This document shows positions 52,343-62,569 of a stretch of DNA of 64,000 bases, piece after piece. Source of the stretch: Skermanella sp. TT6 (lineage in GTDB: Bacteria; Pseudomonadota; Alphaproteobacteria; Azospirillales; Azospirillaceae). A program made the position numbers and the translations under genes. The stretch covers positions 124,001-188,000 of the forward strand of contig NZ_CP067421.1 in the NCBI RefSeq assembly GCF_016653635.2. The letters run 5' to 3'. The stretch's first letter is position 1, and every line of letters starts with the position of its first letter. The notes beneath the pieces are model-generated. The model did no database searches. It saw only the letters and a list, made by a program, of their open reading frames with translations, and was not told the origin of the DNA.

Positions 52343-53280
52343 GGAAGCTGTTTGTAGAAGTCAGGCAGGGGCTTCCTCAGCGACGAGGCGCTTGATGCGC
52401 CTGGACAGGATGGAAATGAAGGCGATTTCGATGAAGGCGACGAGGTGCTCCTTGGTCCGCTCAAAGATCGTGTTCAACCGCCGATAATTGGCAATCCAGG
52501 AGAAGGAGCGCTCCACCACCCAGCAGATTCCAGTTGGAAGGAATTTTCCGTCGCGGCCACGGGCGATGGGTTCGACGGTAATGCCGAGTTTCTTCCCCGA
52601 TTTGGCCAGACGCTTGCCCCGGTAGCCGAGGTCGCCCAGCGCCGATCCCCGGAAGCCTTTGCCGGAGAGTTCACGGAGCACCGGGACGATACCCTTCGTA
52701 TCATGCACGTTGGCTGGCGAGACGTCGATCGCCAGCGGGATGCCGTACTTATCGACGCCCAGGTGAACCTTGACGCCGTTGATCCTCTTGCCGCCATCGA
52801 AGCCGCGCTTGAAGCAGCTCGGCGCTGAGCGGCAGGATCTGCTGTCGATCACGACAGCCGTCGGCTCCGCGGCATCACCGCAAGCCAGCCGCCAGGTCCG
52901 GCGCAGCCGGTCGAGCAGGCGGCGCCACAGGCCGAGCCGGGTCCAGCGGGCGAACAGGGTGAACAGCGTGTTGAACGGGATGTCGCACAGCTGCCCGATG
53001 GCGCGCCACTGCATGCCGCAGAAGCAGAGACACCAGATCGTCATGATCGCCTTGCGCAGTGCCGCTCCAGCCAGCGCCGGCTTCGGTCCGGAACGTGTCG
53101 GCTTCGTGCCGTCCGCTTCCATCGCCGCAAGTTCCATCAGAACCTCGTCCACGAAGGCATCGACGTCGGCAATGGCGTCCCAGGAGGCCGGAGAAGTCTT
53201 GGCGGGTCTGACGGCGGTACCCATATGCTGCTGGCTCGGCGACTGTTAAGGACGGCCCCGGACATAGCCCGCCAGCTGCC
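52343..53280 (-). mobile_element. IS5-family insertion sequence, complete
   Basis: A 938-bp element. Its ends are imperfect inverted repeats (GGAAGCTG at 52343 on the left, CAGCTGCC ending at 53280 on the right, with similarity extending about 25 bases inward). TA flanks both ends (52341-52342 and 53281-53282), as expected for the IS427-type target duplication. It carries one transposase gene and interrupts the SEC-C-like gene. Confidence 0.8.
52361..53224 (-). CDS. IS5-family transposase
   Basis: A 287-residue DDE transposase. The N-terminal part shows GAALRKAIMTIWCLCFCGMQW, as in the IS5/IS427 group. Catalytic residues are visible: Asp in T-A-V-V-I-D-S-R-S, Asp in A-L-G-D-L-G-Y-R-G and Glu in W-V-V-E-R-S-F-S-W. 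The frame is uninterrupted, so the element may be active. It fills nearly all of the insertion sequence. Confidence 0.92.
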   Translation of the reverse strand: MGTAVRPAKTSPASWDAIADVDAFVDEVLMELAAMEADGTKPTRSGPKPALAGAALRKAIMTIWCLCFCGMQWRAIGQLCDIPFNTLFTLFARWTRLGLWRRLLDRLRRTWRLACGDAAEPTAVVIDSRSCRSAPSCFKRGFDGGKRINGVKVHLGVDKYGIPLAIDVSPANVHDTKGIVPVLRELSGKGFRGSALGDLGYRGKRLAKSGKKLGITVEPIARGRDGKFLPTGICWVVERSFSWIANYRRLNTIFERTKEHLVAFIEIAFISILSRRIKRLVAEEAPA

Positions 53281-53456
53281 TACACGTCAGCCCTTACTCA
53301 TCTCAAAGTAGCATCCCGCTCCGCACGGCCCAGGATGCCCCGTCTGCGAACAGGTTCTCAACCGCATGCTTGACCTCGGGCGCCCGGACTCCGTCCGCGT
53401 CGCGTAATCCGGACGCGGTGAAAGGGGTCCCTGCGACTGAAACTACCTCGCTGCAA

Positions 53457-53702
53457 CAAAGTAACGTGATCGGCTCGGATGCCGCCGGCAAGGTCGCCGC
53501 CGTGATCTACAGCCTGGTGGAAGCCTGCCGGTTGAACGGTATCAACCCGGAAGCCTACCTGACCGACGTCATTGGACGGATCGGCCGCACCACAATCCAG
53601 GCGCTCGACACCCTGCTGCCGTTCAACTGGCGACCGCCCGACGCCGGCAATCCCGCCGATCCAGGCCGCATGACCATCGCCCCTCACATCGCTGCCGCCT
53701 GA
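53457..53702 (+). pseudogene. IS66-family transposase, C-terminal fragment
   Basis: About 80 residues (S-D-A-A-G-K-V-A-A-V-I-Y-S-L, then L-N-G-I-N-P-E-A-Y-L-T-D-V and L-L-P-F-N-W) match the extreme C-terminus of IS66 TnpC. The rest of the transposase is missing; upstream sequence in the same frame is unrelated. It is a relic beside the IS5-family element. Confidence 0.75.
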
Positions 53703-53988
53703 TCCGGCCGCGCCGAGGTCTCTACCCATCCGCGGATCCTCTCCCTGCCATCATCAGGAATCTACCCGCGTGACAGCGCTCGAGTAGGTGCCTTCGTCGC
53801 TGGTTTACGATGCACACGTTCAGCGGTTTGGTTGGCTGCGTCTTCATCGCGCCGTTAAGGAAGGCCCCGATCAATCGGCTGTCGAGATCATCTTAACGAT
53901 ATTCGATATCAATCTGCGCGTTTGAAGTGTGTAGTAACATAAGAAGCTGCGGGCTACATCTTGTCCATGACGAAACCAGGAGGTTCAA
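53703..53988. other. Intergenic region upstream of the Old Yellow Enzyme gene
   Basis: About 285 bases, distinctly AT-richer after 53880, which suits a promoter for the following gene. A dyad-like stretch ATATTCGATAT lies near 53899. No gene seen. Confidence 0.4.
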
Positions 53989-55110
53989 ATGGCAAAGGCA
54001 AGCCTCTTTACACCGCTCCGGCTTGGGGCGCTTCCCCTTAAGCACCGTGTGGTGATGGCCCCGCTTACCCGCATGCGCTCCAAGCAGCCGGGCGACGTTC
54101 CACATGAACTCAACGCGGAGTATTATGGACAGCGCGCCAGCGACGGCGGGCTCCAGATCAGCGAAGCGACCGACATCACGCCTCAGGCACATGGCTATCC
54201 TTGGGTACCGGGTATCTATTCGGACGATCAGATTGCCGGTTGGCGCCTCGCGACAGATGCCGTTCACGCAAAAGGCGGCTTTTTCTTCAATCAGATCTGG
54301 CACGTCGGCCGCATCTCACATTCGACGATGCAGCCGGGAGGCGCACTGCCGGTCGCGCCGTCTGCGATTGCAGTTTCGGGCGATCACATGGATGCACAGG
54401 GCAATGTTGCCCCATTTGAGACGCCGCGTGCGCTTCAGACCGACGAGATTGCTGCGATCATCGGCGATTTCGTCCAGGCTGCCTGCAACTCGCGCAGGGC
54501 TGGCTTCGATGGTGTCGAGATCCACAGCGCGAATGGCTATCTGCTGGACCAGTTCCTGCACAATGGCAGCAACCAGCGCACCGACGAATATGGCGGCTCG
54601 ATCGAAAATCGTGCTCGCCTGCTTCTCGAAGTGGTCGACGCTGTCGCAGCCGCGATCGGTGCAGATCGTGTTGGTGTTCGATTGTCGCCATGGAGCGGCA
54701 TTCTGGAAATGAAGGACTCGGCTGGCCTAGCGCTGTGGGAATATGTGATCAGGGAGCTCGGCAAGCGCAAAATTGCCTATCTCCACCTGATCGAGCCGCG
54801 CTCGGATTTCACCAACGACGAAAAGCCGCTTGACATGGACGCGCCCGACGTCGCTTCGCTGTTCAAGAAGGCCTTCGGCGGTCCGATCATCTCTGCCGGC
54901 GGCTTTGTTCCAGAAACTGCGGCAGCGGCCGTAGCCTCCGGCAATTCCGATGCCATCGCTTTTGGCCGCTCGTTTATTTCCAATCCCGATTTGCCAGAGC
55001 GAGTCCGGAAGGGCGCTCTGCTGAACAAGCACAATCGGGCGACTTTCTACGGCGGTGGAGCCGAAGGATACACCGATTATCCGTTCCTCAATGCCGCCAC
55101 GGCTGCCTGA
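53989..55110 (+). CDS. Old Yellow Enzyme-family alkene reductase
   Basis: A 373-residue FMN-dependent ene reductase of the NemA/OYE type. Features: LFTPLRLGALPLKHRVVMAP at the start, the active-site pair in E-I-H-S-A-N (His and Asn), GYLLDQFLHNGSNQRTDEYG and the phosphate-binding A-F-G-R-S-F-I. The enzyme reduces activated double bonds, nitrate esters or quinones with NAD(P)H. AGGAGG precedes the ATG. Codon third positions are less GC-biased than in the T6SS genes, which suggests recent transfer. It is flanked by IS relics. Confidence 0.94.
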   Translation: MAKASLFTPLRLGALPLKHRVVMAPLTRMRSKQPGDVPHELNAEYYGQRASDGGLQISEATDITPQAHGYPWVPGIYSDDQIAGWRLATDAVHAKGGFFFNQIWHVGRISHSTMQPGGALPVAPSAIAVSGDHMDAQGNVAPFETPRALQTDEIAAIIGDFVQAACNSRRAGFDGVEIHSANGYLLDQFLHNGSNQRTDEYGGSIENRARLLLEVVDAVAAAIGADRVGVRLSPWSGILEMKDSAGLALWEYVIRELGKRKIAYLHLIEPRSDFTNDEKPLDMDAPDVASLFKKAFGGPIISAGGFVPETAAAAVASGNSDAIAFGRSFISNPDLPERVRKGALLNKHNRATFYGGGAEGYTDYPFLNAATAA

Positions 55111-55128
55111 TCGATCGGGTCAGCCAGG

Positions 55129-55380
55129 GGCACTGTCAACTTGATCGGCGTCTGACCGCGGTGGGGGGGCAATGTCACGGCAACAGTGGCGCTCCGAAAG
55201 CGGCGACGATAATCTGCCTGGATGCAACCGATCTCGTATGCCCGCCACCAATTTCCGCCGGTCGTCATCCAGCATGCCGTGTGGCTTTATCTCCGGTTCA
55301 CGCTGAGCTACCGGGACATTGAGGAGCTGCTGGCGGAGCGCGGACTGGATGTCTCCTATGGCCCGACAATCAGGATAGGA
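55129..55380 (+). pseudogene. IS6-family transposase relic, N-terminal part
   Basis: A likely IS tip (GGCACTGTCAACTTGATC) begins at 55129, and a transposase frame starts at 55222: Y-A-R-H-Q-F-P-P, then VVIQHAVWLYLRFTLSYRDI and E-E-L-L-A-E-R-G-L-D. It is cut after about 50 residues at D-V-S-Y, where IS6 transposases continue E-T-I-R. The remaining catalytic domain is absent. This IS differs from the two intact IS6 copies nearby. Confidence 0.75.
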
Positions 55381-55407
55381 ATAGCGTCAATCAGGGTCGG
55401 AATGGAA

Positions 55408-55462
55408 TGTCGCGGTCGTGACGGAGGGCGGGCGTAGCCCGACCGTAGTCACGACCGCGACA
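55408..55462. repeat. Long inverted repeat (hairpin) at the IS6 relic break
   Basis: A perfect 15-bp inverted repeat (TGTCGCGGTCGTGAC and its complement) closes around an inner stem (ACGG/CCGT and CGGGC/GCCCG), giving a near-continuous 55-bp hairpin. It resembles a bacterial REP-type element and differs in sequence from the GTTGCGCC family. Confidence 0.65.
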
Positions 55463-55541
55463 CCGACATCCTTTCCTGGAAAAGGACGTCGCTGACGGAA
55501 GCGGTGAATGCGGCCAGGATCGAGGATCTTCACGCCAATGA

Positions 55542-57298
<1,757 letters not shown>

Positions 57299-57340
57299 AT
57301 CCTACGGCCACTCAACGGATCTCGCTACACCCCCCAGCCC

Positions 57341-57805
57341 TCATGAATTTTCCCGGCTAGGAGGTGGCGCGGCCGGAACCTGGATGAGGTTCAGGAAGGA
57401 CATGGCGACCTCGTCACGTTGATTGGTGACGGTCATCCTCATCTGGACCGTCCCGCGATCGGGTTTCGAACGTGACCGAGCGACTGCGACAATCTCCCGT
57501 CGGATGCTGAGGATGTCGCCGGGCCGTACAGGCTGCAGCCAATACAGTTGATCAACGCTCAGCCCCAACAGAGGCGTGTCACCGAACGGCTTCTGGTCCA
57601 CGAAGTCGCGCATGACCAGGGCGGCAACATGCCAGCCACTTGCGATGACGCCGCCGAACCGCCCTTGGGCCGCCGACGGGTCGAGGTGCATGGGCTGCGG
57701 ATCGAACTTCTCTGCGAATCTCACGATATCCGCTTCGGTCACGGTGACGGGACCGCCTTCCCAGACATCCCCTACCGTCAGGTCCTCCAGGTAGAGCGCC
57801 CTCAC
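57341..57805 (-). CDS. MaoC-like (R)-specific enoyl-CoA hydratase/dehydratase
   Basis: A 154-residue MaoC-type hot-dog protein. The catalytic block F-D-P-Q-P-M-H-L-D-P, followed by FGGVIASGWHVAAL, carries the Asp/His pair of the hydratase-2 family. The C-terminal V-R-P-G-D-I-L and V-T-N-Q-R segments are conserved. I favour the GTG at 57805, with GAGG eight bases upstream, over the ATG at 57835, which would run back into the truncated hydrolase gene. It hydrates or dehydrates an acyl-CoA. It lies between the inverted IS6 copies. Confidence 0.85.
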   Translation of the reverse strand: MRALYLEDLTVGDVWEGGPVTVTEADIVRFAEKFDPQPMHLDPSAAQGRFGGVIASGWHVAALVMRDFVDQKPFGDTPLLGLSVDQLYWLQPVRPGDILSIRREIVAVARSRSKPDRGTVQMRMTVTNQRDEVAMSFLNLIQVPAAPPPSRENS

Positions 57806-57807
57806 GG

Positions 57808-58431
57808 TCAGGTCCTCGCGCCGGGTGCATCCCAACTCGGCTTCGTGCGCCAGGCTGCATTCGTCAGAGGCGTGGCGAACACCGACTTGTTGATGGGAAC
57901 CTGCGAGTCCCGCAGGAAGGCGGTGTCGCGATCGGTCGCATCGGCCACGAAGCCCGCCTTGAACTTCTCCAGGCTCACGAAGCCGTCGCTCTGTGTGTCG
58001 ATCACAAACTCGGTGGCGGCGAGGAAGCCTTCGTACTGCTGGGCCGTGGTCTCCCCGACCGCGGGCGCGAGGGCCGAGACGTAGACGAGACCCGCGACCT
58101 TAGGATGGATCCCGGCCTCGGTGATGATCGTTCTGCCCCAGCTGTGTCTCACGAGGATGACGCGGCCCGGCTGGCGATCGATGACCCTTCGGGTCGCATC
58201 GACGTCGTCCTTGAGCGACGTCAGCGGATTTTGGGCGATTGCGATGCGATAGCCGCGCGCCATGAGGTCGTCATAGACGGTGCGCCACCCTGAGCCGTTG
58301 GCGAAGGCGCCGTGGACCAGGACGACGCTAGTGACGTTCTGTCGTCCGTCGGCCGGCTGCGCGTCGGCGGCGCTGGCGATGAAAAGCGCCGCTGCGGCGC
58401 CAAGTGCGATCTCTCGAACCTTTGCGGTCAT
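57808..58431 (-). pseudogene. Exported alpha/beta hydrolase, C-terminally truncated paralogue
   Basis: A 207-residue frame clearly related to the intact hydrolase at 23303-24103: signal peptide, VVLVHGAFANGSGW, QNPLTSLKDDVDATRR, EAGIHPKVAGLVYVSALAP. It stops just after A-A-W-R-T-K-P-S-W; the last seven residues are unrelated leader sequence of maoC. The lost part contains the catalytic His. The nucleophile elbow is also altered, R-H-S-W-G-R instead of G-H-S-W-G-G. It is very likely non-functional, formed by a deletion that joined it to the maoC leader. Confidence 0.8.
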
Positions 58432-58534
58432 GTCAGGCTCCTTGCTCGTATCTTCGGTGGAAGGTAAAAGATAACGGTATTTGTTTGTAGCCGTTCAGAA
58501 TGTTAGGCTAGATAACGATTTTCGTGGGGTGACG
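58432..58534. promoter_or_regulatory. Divergent region between truncated hydrolase and LysR gene
   Basis: About 100 AT-rich bases. An AACGG (58473-58477) and CCGTT (58491-58495) inverted pair could be part of a LysR-type operator controlling the divergent hydrolase. Confidence 0.4.
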
Positions 58535-59407
58535 ATGGACTCCGAAGGACTTGAGGTTTTCCTGACGGCGGTGCGGAAGGGCAGTCTTTCCGCGGCGGCA
58601 AAGCACCTTAAGCTGACGCCGATGTCCACGACCCGACGGTTAGTGGCCCTGGAGGAGGAGCTTGGCGTCCGCCTTATCCATCGCACGTCCCGGCGTCTGG
58701 CGCTCACGCCGGAAGGCGAGGCCTTCCTGCCTTTCGCCGCCGAGCTCGTCAACACCCAGGAAGCTGCGCGGGCCGCGCTCAGCCCGGAGGAGGGCGGCGC
58801 GACGGGACTGCTGAGGGTCACGGCGCCCGTGACCCTCGGCCGCAAGAGGATCCTGCCGATCATCCCCGGACTGCTCGAGGAGAACCCGCGCCTCAGGATC
58901 GAGCTCGACCTGAATGACGCCATGGTCGACATCGTCGCCTCCGGCGTCGACCTCGCGATCCGGATCGCACCGCTCAAGGATTCCGGGCTGATCGCGCGTC
59001 GGCTCGTCGACAATCCCAAGCTGATCTACGCGGCTCCGGCCTACCTGGAGCGCCACGCCGCGCCGCGCACGATCGACGATCTTGAACATCATGAGTGCCT
59101 GACGTGGACGAACTTCACCCACTGGCAGTTCGTGGTCGACGGCAAGGACCGGTCGGTTCGGGTGAGCGGCCGGTTCTCCTCGAGCAGCGTCGACGGCTTC
59201 TTGTCGGCCTGCGTCGAGGGGCTCGGCTTGGCGCAACTCTCCGCCTGGGACGCCCAGGACGAGGTCGCGAAAGGGAAGCTTGTTTCCGTGCCGATCGACG
59301 GCGCGTCGCCGCGGGACCTTGCGATCTGGGCCGTGTTCCCGTCGCGGCGGCAGGTCCTTCCCAAGCTCCGGATTTTCCTGAACAGGTTCCAGAGAAGCTT
59401 GGTCTGA
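58535..59407 (+). CDS. LysR-family transcriptional regulator
   Basis: A 290-residue LysR regulator of the CrgA/DmlR-like group. The helix-turn-helix region is FLTAVRKGSLSAAAKHLKLT, then PMSTTRRLVALEEELGVRLIHRTSRRLALTPEG. The sensor domain shows V-D-L-A-I-R-I and D-G-F-L-S-A-C-V-E-G-L-G-L-A-Q. The ATG at 58535 gives the usual start of an LTTR. It is divergent from the truncated hydrolase and probably once controlled it. Confidence 0.92.
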   Translation: MDSEGLEVFLTAVRKGSLSAAAKHLKLTPMSTTRRLVALEEELGVRLIHRTSRRLALTPEGEAFLPFAAELVNTQEAARAALSPEEGGATGLLRVTAPVTLGRKRILPIIPGLLEENPRLRIELDLNDAMVDIVASGVDLAIRIAPLKDSGLIARRLVDNPKLIYAAPAYLERHAAPRTIDDLEHHECLTWTNFTHWQFVVDGKDRSVRVSGRFSSSSVDGFLSACVEGLGLAQLSAWDAQDEVAKGKLVSVPIDGASPRDLAIWAVFPSRRQVLPKLRIFLNRFQRSLV

Positions 59408-59787
59408 GGCGCCCGTAGAGGGTCGCGGTGCAGGCCGCTTAAGCCCGGCGTGCAGTGTGTATCGGCGTGACATTGGTGCGAAAATGGTGACCGAGCTGGC
59501 GTCCGGGAGTCAGGTCGGCACCGTCAAGTTGGCGGCGGGTCGGGTTGCCTGAGTAGCGCAGGTCACGTATGGTGCATATTTTCATCGATTTCGGCCAGTT
59601 GTGTTCATGGAAACCGGACACCGATGTTCATCGAAACCGGACAGCCGTTTTCATGATTTCGGCCACCCGTTTTCAACCCGGACAGCACCCGTGAAAGGCG
59701 AGTTGGGCGTCTGACCTCACAGGCGCGGTATGACTGTCCCCTTTGGTCCAGTCCAGGGGGCGACGCGTGCCGCGGGAAAGGTCAGAC
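59408..59787. other. IS debris: IS6-like tip and IS21-like terminal repeats
   Basis: No gene. At 59517-59570 GGCACCGTCAAGTTGGCGGC and what follows resembles a diverged IS6 tip (compare GACATTGTCAAGTTGCCGGC in copy B). At 59579-59685 several alternating blocks (ATTTCGGCCA, GTTCATGGAAACCGGACA, GTTCATCGAAACCGGACAG, TTTTCATGATTTCGGCCACC) look like the multiple terminal repeats of IS21-family elements, detached from the istA relic 3 kb away. Confidence 0.6.
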
Positions 59788-60633
59788 GACATTGTCAAGT
59801 TGCCGGCGGGCTGGGTTGCCGGAGCAGCACGGGTTGGTTATGAGGCCAGCATGACGACCTCGACCAAGTCCCTCTATGCCGGCCACCGCTTCCCTCCGGA
59901 ACTGATCAGCTACACGGTCTGGCTGTACTATCGCTTTCCGCTCAGCCTTCGGATGGTCGGGGAGATGCTGGCTTTCCGGGGCATCGAGGTCAGCCACGAG
60001 ACGATCCGGCAGTGGGCCCTCAAGTTTGGCCAGGAGTTCGCCAACATCATCCGCCGGCGGCTGCCCCGGCCCGGTGATAAGTGGCATATGGATGAGGTCG
60101 TTCTCAAGATCGCCGGCAAGACGCACTATCTCTGGCGCGCCGTGGATCAGCACGGCGTCGTGCTGGACGTTCTGGTTCAGCGCCGACGCGACAAGAAGGC
60201 GGCCAAGCGGCTGCTCCGCAAGCTGCTGAAGCGGCAATGCCGAACTCCTCGGGTCATGATCAGGGATAAACTGGGCTCCTACGGCGCGGCCAAGAAGGAG
60301 ATCATGCCGGGCGTCGAGCACCGCCAGCATAAGGGCCTCAACAACCGGGCGGAAAACTCTCACCAGCCAACAAGGCGACGCGAACGCCAGATGAAGCGGT
60401 TCAAGTCGGCTCGACAGGCTCAGCGCTTTCTGTCCGCCCACGATCAGATCAACAACCTCTTTCTCCCGCCCCGCCATCTGACGTCTGCAACCGACTACCG
60501 CGCCGATCGCGACCGTGCCTTCCAGGCGTGGCACGACGTCTGCGGCATCGAGCCGGCTGCATAGCCCGACCTTGCTTTATGTGCCGTCAAGCTCGCCCAG
60601 CTCTCGGCTCCCGCCCAACAACTTGACGATGCC
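59788..60633 (+). mobile_element. IS6-family insertion sequence, copy B
   Basis: An 846-bp copy of the element at 56453-57298 in the opposite orientation, with the same tips (GACATTGTCAAGTTG left, CAACTTGACGATGCC right). The flanking 8-mers (GGTCAGAC and CTCCAACG) do not match each other or, directly or inverted, those of copy A. Together the two copies enclose a 2.5 kb segment. Confidence 0.85.
59851..60564 (+). CDS. IS6-family transposase, copy B
   Basis: A 237-residue transposase with the same amino acid sequence as copy A (DDE residues in W-H-M-D-E-V, I-R-D-K-L-G and R-A-E-N-S-H). The frame is intact. Identity of the two copies points to a recent duplication or gene conversion. The ATG at 59851 corresponds to 57235 of copy A. 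Confidence 0.93.
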   Translation: MTTSTKSLYAGHRFPPELISYTVWLYYRFPLSLRMVGEMLAFRGIEVSHETIRQWALKFGQEFANIIRRRLPRPGDKWHMDEVVLKIAGKTHYLWRAVDQHGVVLDVLVQRRRDKKAAKRLLRKLLKRQCRTPRVMIRDKLGSYGAAKKEIMPGVEHRQHKGLNNRAENSHQPTRRRERQMKRFKSARQAQRFLSAHDQINNLFLPPRHLTSATDYRADRDRAFQAWHDVCGIEPAA

Positions 60634-60730
60634 CTCCAACGCCATTTGGTTTCCCGCCGCACCCTGCGCTCCTTCCGGGCGCAGGCCAGGACCGATTGGA
60701 ACGCTGCGGCCGCTACGGCCTAACCGTCAC
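60634..60730. other. Short coding-like scrap after IS6 copy B
   Basis: A frame reading Q-R-H-L-V-S-R-R-T-L-R-S-F-R-A-Q-A-R-T-D-W-N and ending in TAA near 60723 looks like the tail of an unidentified protein cut by the IS. It has no start of its own. I do not recognise it. Confidence 0.35.
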
Positions 60731-60734
60731 CTGA

Positions 60735-60896
60735 AACTTAAGATCTCTGCGTGCTGGTTCTTTTGCCGTGACAATGCCAGGTGAACGGGTACCGCGCGTT
60801 CGCGGACTTCAGGAGCGTACTTGGGTGATGCCTGTTTCGTCATGATGACCCCAGTCTCTCAAGAAACGGGGCCTCCGGTAAACCCGGCGCGGTTCA
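60735..60896 (-). pseudogene. IS3-family orfA relic with one IS terminus
   Basis: On the minus strand, a tip reading TGAACCGCGCCGGGTTTACC (from 60896) is followed by GGGGTC and an ATG at 60843 starting M-T-K-Q-A-S-P-K-Y-A-P-E-V-R-E-R-A-V, the start of IS3-type OrfA. Similarity ends within about 20 codons. The rest of the element is gone. Confidence 0.7.
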
Positions 60897-60998
60897 GCAC
60901 CTCACGAAGTTCGTTACTTTATATAACGCAATGGGCATATAGAACCGAATACCGTGAATAGCTATGTTTTTGTCCATAGCAATTCAGATGAGGCAACC

Positions 60999-61550
60999 AT
61001 GGCAAATGATCCTCCTAATGGCCTCGACGTCTTGGCCCTTCGCGATACAGCTGCAGTCATCGCATCCGATCCCGCAAAAGGTGCGGCACGATTCCATGTC
61101 CGCACCCTCTGGGACGGAGGAACCCGCAGCCGGTCGACCGTCACCGGGTATGAGCTGGGCGGTCAAGTCATCGAGCGCCGGTTCGAGATCAAGTCCGATG
61201 AGCCGCTCGAACTGCTCGGCGGAAATTCGGCACCCAATCCGCAAGAGCTCTTGATGGCGGCCGTCAATGCTTGCATGACCGTAGGCTACGTCGCAAATGC
61301 CGCGCTAATGGGTGTTAGCCTTTCGGCCCTGGAGATCGAAATGCAAGGGACGCTCGACCTGCGTGGATTTCTAGGACTTAGCGACGATGTTCCTGCGGGC
61401 TACCAGAGCCTTGACTATACAGTCCGGATAGCTGGCGATGGTACAGCTCAACAATTTGCCACAATTCATGAGGCCGTTATGCGGACCTCGCCCAACTACT
61501 TCAACATGGCTCACCCGATTTCCATGAACGGGCGCCTCGACATTCTCTAG
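60999..61550 (+). CDS. OsmC-family protein
   Basis: A 183-residue OsmC-like protein. The core G-G-N-S-A-P-N-P-Q-E-L-L-M-A-A-V-N-A-C carries the first conserved cysteine. The second cysteine of Ohr/OsmC peroxidases is not seen in the C-terminal part (SPNYFNMAHPISMNGR instead), so a standard two-cysteine peroxidase cycle is unlikely. The ATG at 60999 has GAGGC upstream; an upstream GTG at 60954 is possible. Base composition is lower in GC than the T6SS region. It stands alone between IS relics and the molybdenum hydroxylase genes. Confidence 0.85.
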   Translation: MANDPPNGLDVLALRDTAAVIASDPAKGAARFHVRTLWDGGTRSRSTVTGYELGGQVIERRFEIKSDEPLELLGGNSAPNPQELLMAAVNACMTVGYVANAALMGVSLSALEIEMQGTLDLRGFLGLSDDVPAGYQSLDYTVRIAGDGTAQQFATIHEAVMRTSPNYFNMAHPISMNGRLDIL

Positions 61551-62107
61551 CCTGCTAAGGCTAGGAATGATTGAGCCCTGGTGGAGGAATACGGTAGCGA
61601 GGGCCAGTCCAAGCTGGTGTTTGAACAAGAAGCGGCGATACCTGTACTTGCCCTCGCTAGTTTGGACGTATTCTCGATCATAGAATTTCCGTCAATAACG
61701 CATGACACCTACAAGATGAACGAATTCTTCACGCCGAATTTGGGTAACTGCTCACCCCCTAGTTCTGGCCGGTGAGCTGCTGATATTGCACCATTTTCGG
61801 GTTCTGCAACCGTGCTCCGTAATGAAGTAACGGCTCGCGGCGGGTTTCGCCACAAGCAATCGTTTTACTTGCTCAGCCGTTCCGCCAAAGAGCAGAGCAA
61901 ATCGTTACTTTGACACCCCTTAAGCGCATCGTCGCCTAAACCCAATGGCGTCAATGCGTTACCGAGCGTCAGGGAGGTGAGCAATCGCGAATTTGGGGGC
62001 TTAGGCGAGAGCGGATGCTTAGTCGGCTCGGCCGGTCTCATACACTCTCAAAAACCTGATGACCGGGCAGTGCGCCGGTCAGGCGGCCCATTTGGTGGAG
62101 CATAGAC
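61551..62107. other. 557-base non-coding gap before the molybdenum hydroxylase genes
   Basis: AT-richer than the rest of the window. No supported gene: the longest frame (about 61581-61775) lacks a ribosome site and conserved features. The right part should contain the promoter of the hydroxylase genes. GGAG lies directly before the first start. Confidence 0.4.
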
Positions 62108-62566
62108 ATGGTGACTTTTACTCTCAATGGAACAGAGCGAACATTCGACGGAGATCCCGACACGCCGCTTCTATGGGTCATCCGGGATTTCGAGAAACTG
62201 ACGGGCACCAAGTACGGCTGCGGCATCGCGCAATGCGGAGCCTGCACCGTCCATCTCGACGGCACGCCGCGTCGATCTTGCGTCACACCGGTTTCCATGA
62301 TCGGCGGTTCGGAGGTGGTAACCATTGAAGGCATCACGGGTCAGGAGGCCGAAGGGATTAAAACCGCATGGGCGGCCATTGACGTTCCCCAATGCGGCTA
62401 TTGCCAGTCCGGGCAGATCATGTCAGCAGTCGCCTTGCTGCAGATGGTTCCCAAGCCCACCGACAACGACATCGACAGCGCAATGACAGGAAATATCTGT
62501 CGATGCGCCACCTATCATCGCATCCGTGCGGCCATTCACTCGGCCGCTAATTCGATGGAGGGTTGA
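62108..62566 (+). CDS. Molybdenum hydroxylase small (2Fe-2S) subunit, isoquinoline 1-oxidoreductase/aldehyde dehydrogenase type
   Basis: A 152-residue two-cluster iron-sulfur subunit. The plant-type [2Fe-2S] site is C-G-I-A-Q-C-G-A-C with a later Cys in R-R-S-C, and the second helical cluster uses C-G-Y-C and C-R-C. The opening [20 protein letters not shown] is typical of IorA-like subunits. It passes electrons from the molybdenum subunit encoded 3 bases downstream to an acceptor, often a cytochrome. No FAD subunit gene follows directly, as in IorAB-type enzymes. Confidence 0.92.
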   Translation: MVTFTLNGTERTFDGDPDTPLLWVIRDFEKLTGTKYGCGIAQCGACTVHLDGTPRRSCVTPVSMIGGSEVVTIEGITGQEAEGIKTAWAAIDVPQCGYCQSGQIMSAVALLQMVPKPTDNDIDSAMTGNICRCATYHRIRAAIHSAANSMEG

Positions 62567-62569
62567 GCG

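Noticed and set aside
61581-61775. A 64-codon frame before the molybdenum hydroxylase genes
   Set aside because: Non-ATG start, no ribosome site and no recognisable features.
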